Below, in pieces: positions 34,051 through 45,311 of a stretch of DNA of 45,311 nucleotides. Under the pieces are notes generated by a model. That model saw only the letters and a program-made list of their open reading frames with translations, had not been told where the DNA came from and searched no databases. This stretch comes from Phlegmacium glaucopus (Eukaryota; Basidiomycota; Agaricomycetes; Agaricales; Cortinariaceae). Each line of letters opens with the position of its first letter. The first letter of the stretch is position 1. Made by a program: the position numbers and the translations under genes. Location: NCBI GenBank assembly GCA_015039465.1, contig MU130319.1, positions 90,870 through 136,180 on the forward strand, given 5' to 3'.

Positions 34051-36151
34051 ATGGCCAGCAGGAGTTTGAAGAATTTTCCATACTCGAGCCGCAGTATGAT
34101 CTACATTGTCCTCGCTCTCCTAACTGTCGTCTTCTTCTTCTTCACTGTCCAGTCGTACATCAAATCAAGCCATAAACGGCTACCTCCTGGTCCAAATGGG
34201 ATACCCATCTTAGGCAATCTCTTACAAGTTCCCATCCTTCGGCCTTATCCACAATTCAGGGAGTGGGCGCAGAAATACGGCTCCATTTTTTCCCTCAAAC
34301 TCGGCCCACAAAACGTGATCGTCCTTAACACAGCACAAGCAGCAAATGAACTGCTCCATGAACGATCGAAGATCTACTCATCTCGAGCGCCACCTCATGT
34401 TGCACACGACATATTATCTGCTAGTCAGCGGTTAGTATTCCTTCCGTATGACACAGAATGGAAGACTGCACGCAAGACCCTCATCTCGGCAATCGGACCA
34501 CAAGCTTCTAAAGCGTTACGCTCTGTCCAAGAGCTTGAGTCACGCGTTGTCATTTGGGATCTTATGAATCATGGTGACAAATCTTGTGCTCCGGAGTTTA
34601 GCGATCCAGCCGTGGTCTACTCGGAGGTGCCAGAAGCACATTGGTTTGCACTGATAAGGAGATATGTAAGCAAGTTCATTATCACGAAGATCATCGAGCG
34701 TCTAACCCGTGATGGCTAGACCACAAGTGTCGTCATGACGGCCACCTACGGCACTCGGGTCACTCGCGTTACGAATAACCCACATCTGTAAACTATTTCC
34801 TCGGCTTTTATGTTGACAGTGAAATTGACGTTGTAATGTAGGCACAAGATCTACGACGTCTTAGCCAACTTTGCTCATGTAGGACAACCTGGGAACTACC
34901 TGTACGATGTTCCGTAACATACATTCCGCGGACTTGCTAACATTGCATACAGCGCGGATGTCTTCCCTATTATACGAAAGCTCCCGGATGTCCTCGCACC
35001 ATGGCGGATTGCCGTACAAAAAATGCATGAATGGTATGTCAATGTGTATTGCCATATGGAACGCGCTGACTAAAATTTGCAGGGAAATGGAACTCTGGGG
35101 CGGATTACTTGACGGAGGTAAACGCATGATCGAGGACAGAATACCCAACACCTCCTATGTCAACACATATTTGCGTACCCGCAGCGACGCTGGCCACCCT
35201 CTGAGCGTCCCAGGTGTTGGCTTAACACCAGATGGCTTCCTCCGCGACAAACTTCTCGCATATACCGCAGGCACAATCTTAGAAGCGGGAAGCGATACCA
35301 CCGCTAGCACAATGCAGAGTTTCGTCCTCTTCATGCTTTCCCATCCTCCAGTGCTCGAACGCGTACGAGCTGAAATTGATGCTGCCGTTGGTGCTGTAGA
35401 TGGAAGTGATGGACGTATGCCAGAATTTGAGGATGAAGAAAAATGTCCGTATTTCGTGGCATGCATCAAGGAAACACTCCGTCGTCGTCCACCGACCATT
35501 ATGGGTACGTCTGACCTTCGTGGTTTGCGAACCGATTGCTGATAAAGGACAACGAACGCGTAGGTATTCCACATCTTGCGGATGAGGATGACGAGTACCA
35601 GGGTATGTTCATTCCAAAAGGATCTACTATCATCGGCAACGTCTGGGCTATCCACATGGACCCTACCACGTACCCCAACCCAAGGGCTTATCAACCTGAA
35701 CGCTTCCTCATTGATCCTTGCAAGAAGATGGCTTGGGGATCCGGACCTGAAACCCGCGACCGTGATCAGTAAGTCTTATTGCCTCTACCCCTCGTCCCTC
35801 TTTAACTTACCGTCAACCAGCTACGTATTCGGCTGGGGTAGACGCTTCTGCCCAGGATACCACATCGCCGAAGCTTCCTTCTTCATCGTCCTCTCAAGGC
35901 TCATCTGGGCTCTTGACTTGAAAGCCCCAATCGATCCTGCTACCGGTCGTGCGAAAGTGCCAGACATCAATGATGAAGAAGCGACCTATACGAGTGGATT
36001 CGTGAGTGTACCGCGTATTTTCCCCGTGTCGTTCAAGCCTCGTAGTCATGGTCGTGAAGAGCAAGTGAGGAGGGCGTTCCAAGAGGCGCAAGGTGCTTGG
36101 GATGTGCAGGGTCTTGAGAGAGACCAGAGGGAAGGAGTGGAGGCAAAATGA
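34051..36151 (+). CDS. Cytochrome P450 monooxygenase
   Basis: Seven exons (34051-34665, 34720-34787, 34842-34901, 34953-35033, 35083-35504, 35564-35768, 35821-36151) give 593 aa. It has a signal-anchor helix at about residues 13-34 (I-Y-I-V-L-A-L-L-T-V-V-F), the hinge L-P-P-G-P-N-G-I-P, the I-helix oxygen motif A-G-S-D-T-T-A-S, the ExxR of the K helix (K-E-T-L-R), P-E-R-F, and the haem loop F-G-W-G-R-R-F-C-P-G with the Cys ligand. It should be ER-bound and hydroxylate a small molecule with a reductase partner. It resembles the fungal tailoring P450s of CYP2-like layout; I cannot name the CYP family. It is divergent from the MFS gene. Its last exon is duplicated downstream at 40551-40878. Confidence 0.94.
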
Positions 36152-37090
36152 AACTGAAACTGAGGCAAACACTTTAAAATCGAGATTTTTTTGTACTATC
36201 GTTTGGATATAATGGCTATTTGATGATTATCGTTGACTTTCTCAAAGCTTTTGGAAGTTCGTTGAAGAAGGGTTTGCCAATATCCGAAAAAATGGTTAAG
36301 ATGTTGTCAAATCGACGAGTTGGGGGAGCCGAGTATTCAAGGCATGATGCATGATTGAACGTTGATTGTTGGTTTCTTGAGAACCCGGTCCCAAGCTAAC
36401 CAACAACAATGTCAGAGAAAGCTAATCGAAATCGAAAGCCAATAAATTCTAAACGACTGAAGATTTTTCAGAAAAAACGAAACGTACCAAGCACTTATAC
36501 ACGTTTATACCTGTCTTTTACTTCTACGATATCTGGTCCTGCAGGCTTTCCTCTTGGTGTTGAAGACTATGTGGAATCTCGCTATGGGAAACGCTCGGTA
36601 AGGGGAGATTTTAATTCAAGAAAGCGAACGGGAATCCGGGATGTACGGCGTGTATTTGAAAGGAGGAACGATCGATCAACACAACCAAATATGCGCAGAC
36701 GGACTCTTCTTCATCGACCATCTTACAAATTATCACCACAAAGCTTGAACCAACTGAAGCACTGAAGCGCTGACCCCTCAAATTTATTTATTAATTAAAT
36801 TTCACGTCTAGGCAAACTCAGAAACTGAGGCGCCAATCAGAAGAAACAGAATAGGTTTGAAGTATGAAACAGATTCGCGAGGAAAGTGAATCCAAGACGG
36901 GTAAGGGTTAGTTTGTCGTTCCATCTATTGCAATATACGTAGGGTACAACTGATCAATTATTCCAATCCAACACCGAGGATATCAATATTCTCTGAGGTC
37001 AAGACTAGTACTCACTACGGCTTGTCATCCCTCAAGTCATATGAAGCAGGTTAACAAAAATTACATATGTGTAGATTATTTCCATTGACC
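36152..37090. other. Spacer between P450 and NACHT gene 1
   Basis: About 940 bp, recurring with indels after the P450 fragment at 40879. A plus-strand frame at 36409-36765 is broken in the second copy, so it is unlikely to be a gene. Confidence 0.5.
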
Positions 37091-40000
37091 CTATCCACCC
37101 TTTCGATGACGAGAAGGGCCTTGACGGTGCTCGGAACTGTCTGACGGGCCTTGAGCACTGGTCGACGACTCGGAAGAGTGAGAAGGTCCCAAGGGGCTTT
37201 GGGACGTGGTTGAAGGGCCTTGGGCAGCCGAAGACTCTGGATAGGGGGTAGCAGGCTGAGAGCGCTTTGGCGTTCGCAAAAGGGTCAAAATTTTCCCAGC
37301 GATACTCAGAGAAGGCTTGGTTTGGGAGGAGAATTGAATGGGTGGTGCAGGCTTGGGTTGAGATGGGGTAGAAGGGCCTTGACGGTGCTTGGAACTGTCT
37401 GACGGGCCTTGAGCACTGGTTGACGACTCCGAAGAGTGAGAAGGTCCCAAGGGGCCTTGGGACGTGGTTGAAGGACCTTGGGCAGCCGAAGACTCTGGAT
37501 AGGGGGTAGCAGGCTGAGAGCGCTTTGGCGTTCGCAACAGGGTCAAAATTTTCCCAGCGATACTTAGAGAAGGCTTGGTATGAGAGGAGAATTGAATGGG
37601 TGGTGCAGGCTTGGGTTGAGATGGGGTTGAAGATTTCAAATCAGCGCTTGGAGGATGTTGAGGAGTATTCCGAGTTTTCTGAGATGTTCGAGACGCAGTC
37701 GAAGCTTTCAGAGAGGCACCGGGAAAAGACTGAGTTTGAGTGGAGCGTGATGGGAGTTGGGAAGTACGTGGTACAGGCTGGGTTTGAGATGGGGTTGTAT
37801 ACGTCGAACCAGCACTTGGAGAAAGTTGAGGCACGGGTGATGATTTCTGAGCCGTTTGACGGGCAGTTGAAGAGTTCGGAGTTGTGGAGGGTTTCAGACT
37901 GCTCGTAGCCTGAGTTGAAGATTTCGTAACGGTGCGTGGAAAACGTTTCGTAGGTTTCTGAGATCTGGGGTCCAAGTAGTCTGTGATCGCTTTCTGTGTC
38001 TCCAAAGGTAGTCTTTGGTATAAGGTAAGATGTCTAGTTTGCAAGCTTTGGATAGCAGCTGTCAGTGTTAACGACTTCTTGGCGTGCAAGAGTGAATGGG
38101 GAAGGAGCTTTGCAAAGGCAATTTGCAGGTCCTCGGTAATACCCTCGGTTTGTATCTGTTTCAGGCAGAAGAGAGCAGCGTTTTCTTGCGTTATATCATT
38201 AACGAGGGCTGACGACGTCTTTGTCAGATGCGAGCGAGCGAAGTGGGCCTCATTACAAAAACCCTTGAGAGAGTTCCGACCTGTCAAGGGAATATTCAGC
38301 GAGGCATTGATTTCATCCCATGCAGGCGAAGTAGATAGCGGCATCAGTTCTGAGACCCGGTAAATGCCTGGTCCTGCTGCCCCTTCCTCTGAATACCCTT
38401 CGCTATCTGAGCTATCTGAGGCCGAGCCTACCATCATGATGGCATTAACACTGACAGGCATCCTCCTCAGCCAACTTTTGTTACCATTGGCCTTGTTCCC
38501 TTCACTCTTGATACCATCCTTAAAAATCGTCGAGCTCCAGCAACCAGATGGGAGGAAGGATGCAAAGTGTTCATCGAAATATGTGACGAGTTTCTTATAA
38601 GTGCCGGATGACTAGGATGATACAGCATCAGCTTGGTGCAAACATAGTGTAAAAGCGAGAAATAACCCACAACATGATTTTCAAGCTGCCGCAACAAGGG
38701 TATAAGATAGTATGCTCCTTTGGAACGTTGGTCATATGTACTGGTAGGTCGCTTGAAAATTGAAATAGGATTCATCTGGCTGAGCGCGTCTCGAAGGTCT
38801 TTTCGGGGTGTTGCGTCCCCCAATAGACGAGAAAATACACGGTATGACAATACTAGTAGGTTGTCGATCAGAGTCACCACCAGGACCAAACAAAATTATA
38901 TCATACCTTCAGGATCACGACCTCGTCTCAGCATGGAGTATGTGATGTCCGCAACAATATCTCCTCTATTGCAGAAGAAGTCAAGTGAGCGCAAGCTATC
39001 AAACAAAAAGTCACCAAAAGAAGCATGAAAAGGTCTGATGCTTTCCTCGCTGGCGTCAAAGAGGGAAGCAAGTTCGTAAAGTATCGCCCAAGTTTCGCTG
39101 AGTTCGATGTCGAGGACCTTTGCAAGGTCCATGGGCGAGACGGTGTTGAAATATTTTGGGTATTCAAGGCAAACTGCTGTGGCCTTGACGGACATGTTGA
39201 CGTCATTACGCGTTATCAGGATGAGGGAATATAAGGCGTCGAGCTCAGCGAAGGGATGTTTTGTCTTGTCTTCGAGGTGTGGCAGCAATCTCAGATCCAG
39301 TACATGTTTGAGACGCGCAACTGCTTGGTGCCGATGCCTGGGAGAACAGACATACTTCTCGACCGTGGCAGCAAAGATAAATTGGCCAGACGACTTGGCT
39401 ACAAGGTAATCAATATTTGCAGCTGTTGGCCAGTCCTCGCTCGGAGGATGCGGAAGGAGTTTCTTGGTTCTGGCAAATTTCTCAACCAGGAATGTACGGA
39501 TATCGGCATCGGAATCAACGTCATCATTCAGCGAGATGTTGGTTGAGATGGCATTCAATGAAGAGTCGGTGTCGTTAAATGCGGTGACGATGGTTGGCTC
39601 CGGACGGCAGCAAATAAGGATGCGTAGTCTTGGATGGAGGTGGTATAATTTCTCCGATATGACGTTGAGGACTAACTGTTGATCATCTGGTGAGAGAGTC
39701 TCGTCGAGCCCGTCAAGAATGATGACATAGGGAACGATGCCGCACGGAGCGAGAAGATTCAAAGGGTCCAAGACCAGTTTCTTCAGCTGGACGGCCAGGG
39801 GTGCCAGAAATATATGTGGGTCGTGGCTGACAACATTGGAGATTGCCTCCTTCGCATCTTGAAGTGTATGAACGGCCATCCGATAGGCGAGAGTAGGCGC
39901 GAGGGAAGCCAGTTGATCTCCTGTCCCGTCTGCGCGCGAAAAGAAGAATTCGCCGAGCAGGATTCCCTCCTCCTCACACCATTTGGCAATAGTCCTCCCT

Positions 40001-40344
40001 ATAGCTGTCTTTCCACCCCCAGCTGGGCCGTGCAGCCACATAACGAACTTGTCCTTCTCACTGTTGTATAGTGCCCAGCTCTTCATACGTTCGAGGATTT
40101 TGGTTCGGGTGTTTGTGAAACACGTGGAGTGGGAAGGATCGGAATCAGCAAGATGGAATGCCAGAGGAGAGGCTTTGGAAGCCAGTTTGTCGAAGCCTAG
40201 ACGAGGCTCATGGAATCAGATAAGCACTACTTGAGGAATTATGGACTTACAGATGCTCAACTCCGTCCGTGCAACAGTCTGATTGAACGTACAACTGGTA
40301 ATTAAGAGGTTTTTACCCTCAATCATCGAGTGAGGTGCCGACAT
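37091..40344 (-). CDS. NACHT-domain STAND NTPase with Ser/Pro/Thr-rich tail, copy 1
   Basis: Four exons (40251-40344, 38907-40196, 38671-38852, 37091-38611) give 1028 aa. The N-terminus (I-E-G-K-N-L-L-I-T-S-C-T-F-N) matches the short lead common in agaricomycete NACHT proteins. The NTPase has Walker A G-P-A-G-G-G-K-T (about residue 105), Walker B V-I-I-L-D-G-L-D-E and a helical/winged-helix part ending H-A-S-F-G-D-F-L. No WD40, ankyrin or TPR repeats follow. Instead there is a conserved segment (G-A-Y-Y-L-I-P-L-L-R-Q), then a roughly 450-residue tail rich in Ser, Pro, Thr and Gln. The tail ends in two tandem 86-residue units. STAND proteins of this kind act in fungal non-self recognition and cell death; the role here is inferred. 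The paralogue lies immediately upstream. Confidence 0.88.
37115..37630 (-). repeat. Two tandem 258-bp (86-codon) repeats in the NACHT 1 tail
   Basis: The period is 258 bp: AGGGCCTTGACGGTGC begins at 37115 and again at 37373. Both units encode a block with P-S-L-S-I-A-G-K-I-L-T-L-L-R-T-P-K followed by A-Q-G-P-S repeats, and they differ at only a few codons. Being a multiple of three, the repeat preserves the frame. The second NACHT copy has only one diverged unit after a premature stop. Confidence 0.9.
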
Positions 40345-40550
40345 TGGTGGCAGTGAAGAGGCGGAGTGTGTAGACTGCCATTTATAAGTTGTTTGATGAT
40401 GGGCGTTGTTTATGAAGTATTCTCGCCAAAAATAGATGTGCGCCGATCTAGCATTTATCAAGTATCCTCTCGATGGATATCTGGTTGTGATAGAGTAAAT
40501 TCAAAACTGAAATGGAAAAAAAATTGGTACAAAAATTGTCTGTTTAAAAT

Positions 40551-40878
40551 CGTATTCGGCTGGGGTAGACGGTTCTGCCCAGGATACCACATCGCCGAAG
40601 GTTCCTTCTTCATTGTACTCTCAAGGCTCATCTGGGCTCTTGACTTGAAAGCCCCAATTGATCCTGCTACCGGTCGTGCGAAAGTGCCAGACATCAATGA
40701 CGAAGAAGCGACATATACGAGTGGATTCGTGAGTGTACCGCGTACTTTCCCTGTGTCGTTCAAGCCTCGTAGTCATGGTCGTGAAGAGCAAGTGAGGAGG
40801 GCGTTCCAGGAGGCGCAGGGTGCTTGGGATGTGCAGGGTCTTGAGAGAGACCAGAGGGAAGGAGTAGAGGCAAAATGA
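40551..40878 (+). pseudogene. P450 C-terminal exon fragment (duplicated)
   Basis: This is a copy of the last P450 exon (35824-36151), starting at V-F-G-W-G-R-R-F-C-P-G and reading to the same stop. It carries only a few substitutions, such as A-E-G-S for A-E-A-S and R-T-F for R-I-F. No other P450 exon precedes it; upstream is the promoter side of NACHT gene 1. It lacks the I helix and ExxR, so it cannot be an enzyme. It arose from the tandem duplication. Confidence 0.92.
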
Positions 40879-42035
40879 ACTGAGGCAACCACTTTAAAAT
40901 CGAGACCCTTTTTTTGGACTACCGTTTGAGATATAATGGCTATTTGATGATTATCGTTATATAACTTTTCAAAGCTTTTAGAAGTCGTTGAAGAAGGGTT
41001 TGCCAGGGTTTGCCGATATCCGAAAAAATGGTTAAGATGTTGTCAAGTCGACGAGTTGGGGGAGCCGAGTATTCAAGGCATGATGCATGTTTGAATGTTG
41101 ATTAATGATTAATGATTGTTGGTTTCTTGAGAACCCCGTCCCAAGTTAACAACAATGTTAGAGAAAGCCAATCGAAATCGAAAGCCAATAATTCTATACG
41201 ACTGAAGATTTTTCGGAAAAAGTACGTACCAAGCACTTATACACGTTTATTCCTGTCTTTTACTTTCTACGATATCTGGTGCTAGAGGCTTTCGTCTTGG
41301 TCGTGAAGACTATGTGGAATCCCGCTATGGGAAACGCTCGGTAAGGGGAGATTTTGATTCAGGAAAGCGAACACGGGCGTGTATTTGAAAAGGAGGGACG
41401 ATCAATCAACACAACCAAATATTCTAAGAAACGGATATGCGCAGAGCGGACTCGCCAATTGCAAAGGTTCTTCATCTTACAAATTATCATCACAAAGGTT
41501 GAACCAGCTGAAGCGCTGACATCTCAAATTTATAGATTAAATTTCACGTCTACTAACTAAAAGGCAAACTCAAATACTAATCAGAAGAGACAGGATAGGT
41601 TTCAAGAATGAAACAGATTCGTGAGGAACGTGAATCCACGTAACTTAGGGTTAGTTTGTCGTTCCATTTATTGCAATATACGTAAGGTGCAACTGATCAA
41701 TCATTCCAATCCAACACCAAGGATATCAATATTCCCTGAGGGTCACGACTAGTACTCAACCACGGCAAGTCACATGAAGGAGATTAACAAAAATTACATA
41801 TGTATAGATATTTCCATCGACCTTACCCACCCTTTCGATGACGAGAAGGGCCTTGAGCACTGGTCGAAGACCTGGAAGAGTGAGAAGGCCCCAAGATGCT
41901 TCGGGACGTGGTTGAAGGGCCTTAGGCAGTTGAAGACTCTGGATAGGGGGTAGCAGACTGAGGGGCATTACAAGGTTGCTCTGGCGTTCGCACCCTGGTC
42001 AAAGGTGCCCCAGCGGTACTCAGAGGAGGCTGGGT
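40879..42035. other. Spacer plus decayed 3' tail of NACHT gene 2
   Basis: 40879-41830 repeats the spacer found after the P450. About 41830-42035 is the former C-terminal tail of NACHT gene 2, beyond its stop at 42036. It is still readable in the same frame, with a second stop near 41930, and ends in the same R-H-R-K-G-G as copy 1. Confidence 0.7.
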
Positions 42036-44809
42036 TCAGGCGGAGGATTGAGAAGTGCGTGGTGCAGACTGGGGTTGAGATGGGGTTGAAGATTTCAAAC
42101 CAGTGCTTAGTGGAAGTTGAGGAGTATTCCGAGTTTTCTGAGGTGTTCGAGACGCAGCTGAAGCTTTCTGAGAGACGCTTGAATAAGGCTGAGTTTGAGT
42201 GGAATGTGATGGGAGGTGGGAAGTACGTGGTACAGGCTGGGTTTGAGATGGGGTTGTATATTTCGAACCAGCTCCTGAAGGAGGTTGAGGCTCGGGGAAC
42301 GATTTATGAGGCGTTGTACAGGGAGCTGAAGAGTTCGGATTTGTGGGGGGTTTCTGACCGGTCGTAGCCTGGGTTGAAGATTTCGTAAGTATGCCTGGAG
42401 GACGTTTCCAATATTGCACATATCCATGAAAGAAGTGGTGTGAGATCGCTCTCCGTCTCCTCCAGGAAGGTCCTTGGGTAAGAAAATGAAGTTGCAAACT
42501 TTGGACGGCAATTGTCAATTCTGGCAGCTGCTCGGCGTGTGAGAGTGAATGGGGAAGGAGCTTTGCAAAGGCAATTTGCAGGTCCTCGGTAAGACCCTCA
42601 GCTTGTATCTGCTTGAGGCAGAAGAGAGCAGCCTTTGCTTGCGTTGAGCCATTAACAAGGGCTGACGAGGTCTTTGTAAGGTGCGAGCGAACAAAGTGGG
42701 CCTCATCGCAAAGGCTCTTGAGAGAGTTCGGACCTGTCAAGCGAATATTCAGCGAGGCATTGATGTCGTCCCATTCAGGTGAAGTAGACAGCGGCATCAG
42801 CTCTGAGACCCGGTAAATGGCCGATCCTGGTCCGCTTTCCTCCGAATCCAACCCTTCGCTATCTGAGGTTGACTGAAAGCCTAGCATGGTATCGGCTGAC
42901 TCAGTGTCGCTTTCCACATGCGCCATCCTCGTCCCACCTTCGTCACTATTGGCCTTGTTCCCTTCACTCTTAATACCACCCATAAAAGTCGCCGACCTCC
43001 AGTGACCGGATGGGAGGAAGGATACAAAATGTTGATCGAAATATGTGACGAGGTTCTTATAAGTGTCGGATGACTAGGATGATGCAGCATCGGCTTCCTA
43101 CAAACATAGTGTAAAGCAAGAAATAACCCACAACATGATTTTCAAGCTGCCGCAGCAAAGGTATAAGATAGTATGCTCCTTTGGAACGTTGGTCATGTGT
43201 ACTGGTAGGCCGTCTGAAAATTGAAATAGGTTGCATCTCGCTGAGAGCGTTTCGGAGGTCTTGACGGGGTGTTGCTTCCTCTAATAGACGCGAAAATACA
43301 CGGTATGACATCACTAGTAGGGTGTCAATCAGATTCGCCACCAGAACCAAACAAAAATATCTCGTACCTTCAGGATCACGGCCTTGTCTTACCATGGCGC
43401 ATGTGATGTCCGCGACAATATCTCCTCTACTACGGAAGAAGTCAAGTGAGCGCGAGCTGTCAAACAAAAAGTCACCAAAAGAAGCATGAAAAGGTTTGAT
43501 TCTTTCCTCGCTGGCGTCGAAGAGGGAAGCAAGTTCATAAAGTATCGCCCAAGTTTCGTCGAGTTCGATGTGGAGGACCTTTGCGAGGTCCGTGGGCAAG
43601 ATGGTGTTGAAATATTTTGGATATTCAAGGCAAACTGCTGTGGCCTTGACGGACATGTTGATGTCGGTGCGCGTTCTCAGGATGAGGAAATATAAAGCAT
43701 CGAGGTCGGCGAAGGGATGCTTTTTCTTGTCTTCGAGGTGTGGCAACAACCTCAGATCTAGTACATGTTTGAGACGCGCAACAGCTTGGTGCCGATGCCT
43801 GGGAGAACAGACATATTTATCAACCGTGGCGGCAAAGATAAACTGGCCAGACGACTTTGCTACAAGGTAATCAATATTTTCAGCTGTTGGCCAGTCCTCA
43901 CTCGGGGGATGCGGAAGCTGTTTCTTGGTTCTAGCAAATTTCTCAACCAGGAATGCACGGATATCGGCATCGGAATCGACGTCATCGTTCAGCGAGATAT
44001 TGGTTGAGATGGCGTTCAATGGAGAGCCGGGTTCGTTGAATGCGGTGACAATGGTTGGCTCCGGACGGCAGCAAATGAGGATGCGTAGTCTTGAATTGAG
44101 GTGGTATAACGTCTCCGATATGACATTGAGGACCAACTGTTGATCATCTGGTGAGAGAGTCTCATCGAGCCCGTCAAGAATGATGACATAGGGAACGATG
44201 CCGCACGGGACGAAAAGATTCAAAGGGTCCAAGACCAGTTTCTTCAGCTGGAGAGCCAGGGGTGCCAGAAAGATATGTGGGTCGTGGCTGATAACATTGG
44301 ATATTGCTTCCTTGGCATCTTGAAGTGTATGAACGGCCATCCGATAGGCGAGAGTAGGCGCAAGGGAAGCTAGTTGATCTCCTGTCCCATCGGTGCGCGA
44401 AAAGAAGAATTCGCCAAGCAAGATTCCCTCCTCCTCACACCACTTGGCAATAGTCCTCCCTATGGCCGTCTTCCCACCCCCGGCAGGGCCGTGCAGCCAC
44501 ATAATGAACTTGTCCTTCTCACTGTTGTATAGTGACCAGCTCTTCATACGTTCGAGGATTTTGGTTCGGGTGTTTGTCAGGCATGTGGAGTGGGAGAGAT
44601 CGGAATCAGCAAGATGGAATGCCAGAGGGGAGGCTTTGGAAGCCAGTTTGTCGAAGCCTATTAGACGAACTCATGGAATCAGATAAACACTACTTGGGGG
44701 GAATTATAGACGTACAGATACTCAACTCTGTCCGTGCAACGGTCTGATTGAACGTACCACCGTTGATTATGAGGTTTTTACCCTCAATCATCGAGTGAGG
44801 CGCCGACAT
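42036..44809 (-). CDS. NACHT-domain STAND NTPase, copy 2, truncated tail
   Basis: Four exons (44716-44809, 43368-44657, 43132-43313, 42036-43073) give 867 aa. The first three have exactly the same lengths as in copy 1 (94, 1290 and 182 nt). Walker A G-P-A-G-G-G-K-T and Walker B L-D-G-L-D-E are intact and the NTPase part is very similar. The tail differs: the segment after exon 4 begins is more diverged (E-S-A-D-T-M-L-G-F-Q in place of copy 1's sequence). A TGA at 42036-42038, where copy 1 has a Gln codon, removes about 70 residues. Exon 4 is 1038 nt against 1521 in copy 1. The protein may still function, since the loss is confined to low-complexity sequence. Confidence 0.85.
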
Positions 44810-45311
44810 TGGTTGCAGCGAAGAAGCAGCGTGTGTAGACCGTGGCTGAAATCATTTTTACAATGTGTTTGATGGGCGTTGTTTATGAACATCCATCTCG
44901 CCAAAAACAGATAAAAAACTATTTTGAATTAATTACATAAGTGTGGTTAAGTATCTATAAATCTATCTATCTATAACATATCTATCTATCTATAATCTCT
45001 ATCTATAATCTATATCTAAGAAGAATGCGACGATGTGCCTGGGAAGATGGGGGTGTGGGATGATGATCATGATGATCTCTATAAACAATGCGACAAATGC
45101 CTGCGAAGTTCGGGGGTATCATTGATGATCAGATTTATTTCTAAGCATTATATAAGCATTTCTAAGCAGTTGTAATAATTTTATATTGGTCAGCTGCTCC
45201 CACACGTCGTCCCATTATACTGTTAGCCCAGTGTCACGAACGTCACATTGATGACAAAGCTCTGCCTTTTTCGGTCAACTCTGCCAATCTGCTGATGCTG
45301 ATATGATAACA
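44810..45311. other. Upstream region of NACHT gene 2 and window end
   Basis: 44810-44915 is duplicated from upstream of NACHT gene 1. Beyond it is unique, AT-rich DNA with a microsatellite and, at about 45023-45110, two imperfect copies of an AATGCGAC..TGCCTG..GGGGGT motif. No gene is seen. Confidence 0.5.
44950..45018. repeat. TATC tetranucleotide microsatellite
   Basis: An interrupted run of CTAT/TATC units reading TCTATCTATCTATAA and variants. Confidence 0.9.

Larger units (their letters stand above)
35824..40435. repeat. Tandem segmental duplication, copy 1
   Basis: From CGTATTCGG inside the last P450 exon (35824), the sequence through the spacer and the whole NACHT gene to about 40435 is repeated starting at 40551. 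The offset is 4727 bp at the P450 stop codons. Similarity is high in exons and lower, with indels, in the spacer and the C-terminal tail. Confidence 0.9.
40551..44915. repeat. Tandem segmental duplication, copy 2
   Basis: This is the second unit of the duplication that starts at 35824. It contains the P450 fragment, the spacer, and NACHT gene 2 with its upstream region. Homology fades near 44915, after TTGTTTATGA and CGCCAAAAA. Confidence 0.9.

Noticed and set aside
36409..36765. Plus-strand 118-codon frame downstream of the P450
   Set aside because: The duplicated copy at about 41135-41500 is interrupted by indels and there is no recognisable domain, so it is probably noncoding spacer.
37220..37908. 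Plus-strand frames opposite the NACHT tails (also 42005-42367)
   Set aside because: They are antisense shadows of the Ser/Pro-rich tail. Such repetitive, biased sequence leaves the complementary strand open.
43073..43132. One-base deletion in NACHT copy 2 relative to copy 1, seeming to truncate the protein
   Set aside because: The indel lies in an intron (donor GTGGGT, acceptor CCTAG) that both copies share. Splicing keeps the frame.
1..45311. CRISPR arrays, tRNA or rRNA genes
   Set aside because: I saw no direct-repeat/spacer array, cloverleaf or rRNA sequence. The only tRNA-like match is the 12-bp retroelement primer binding site.

Overview
This window is fungal, most likely from an agaricomycete (Basidiomycota). 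The genes carry many short introns of about 45-60 bp with GT..AG borders. There is a non-reducing polyketide synthase, a pair of NACHT/STAND genes with the agaricomycete-style short N-terminus, and a full-length Ty1/copia retrotransposon. I rebuilt gene models by hand from splice signals. All nine main models stay in frame, and each total coding length is divisible by three.

Layout. 1-5274: a Ty1/copia element on the minus strand with an intact 1425-aa Gag-Pol. Its left LTR is abnormal: bases 1-524 of the window read as the reversed, not reverse-complemented, version of what should be there. 5354-6095: a poorly resolved hypothetical gene. 6481-22071: a cluster with a 16-exon LodA-like (quinone-cofactor amino-acid oxidase family) gene fused to two C-terminal beta-trefoil-like domains, a LodB-like flavoprotein, an SDR ketoreductase, and a 2110-aa SAT-KS-AT-PT-ACP-ACP-TE polyketide synthase. 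23198-23937: a doubtful hypothetical gene. 23938-28195: repeat-rich DNA with a hAT-like element that has a perfect 8-bp target-site duplication and carries a second hAT-like MITE inside it. 28196-29497: a LigB/DOPA-type extradiol dioxygenase. 29716-31505: two further elements with terminal inverted repeats. 31905-36151: a divergently transcribed pair, an MFS monocarboxylate-type transporter and a cytochrome P450. 35824-44915: a tandem segmental duplication of about 4.7 kb. It copied the last P450 exon plus a complete NACHT gene, leaving a P450 fragment and two NACHT paralogues.

How the genes may work together. The PKS should make a small aromatic acid of the orsellinate type, by family inference. 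The SDR, extradiol dioxygenase, P450 and MFS transporter are typical tailoring and export functions. In bacteria LodB-type flavoproteins are needed to build the cysteine tryptophylquinone of LodA-type oxidases, so the adjacent LodA-like and LodB-like genes look like an enzyme with its maturation partner, next to a PKS in a fungus. The cysteine expected for that cofactor is not where I would place it in this LodA-like protein, so its chemistry is open. Co-function of the whole set is inference from proximity.
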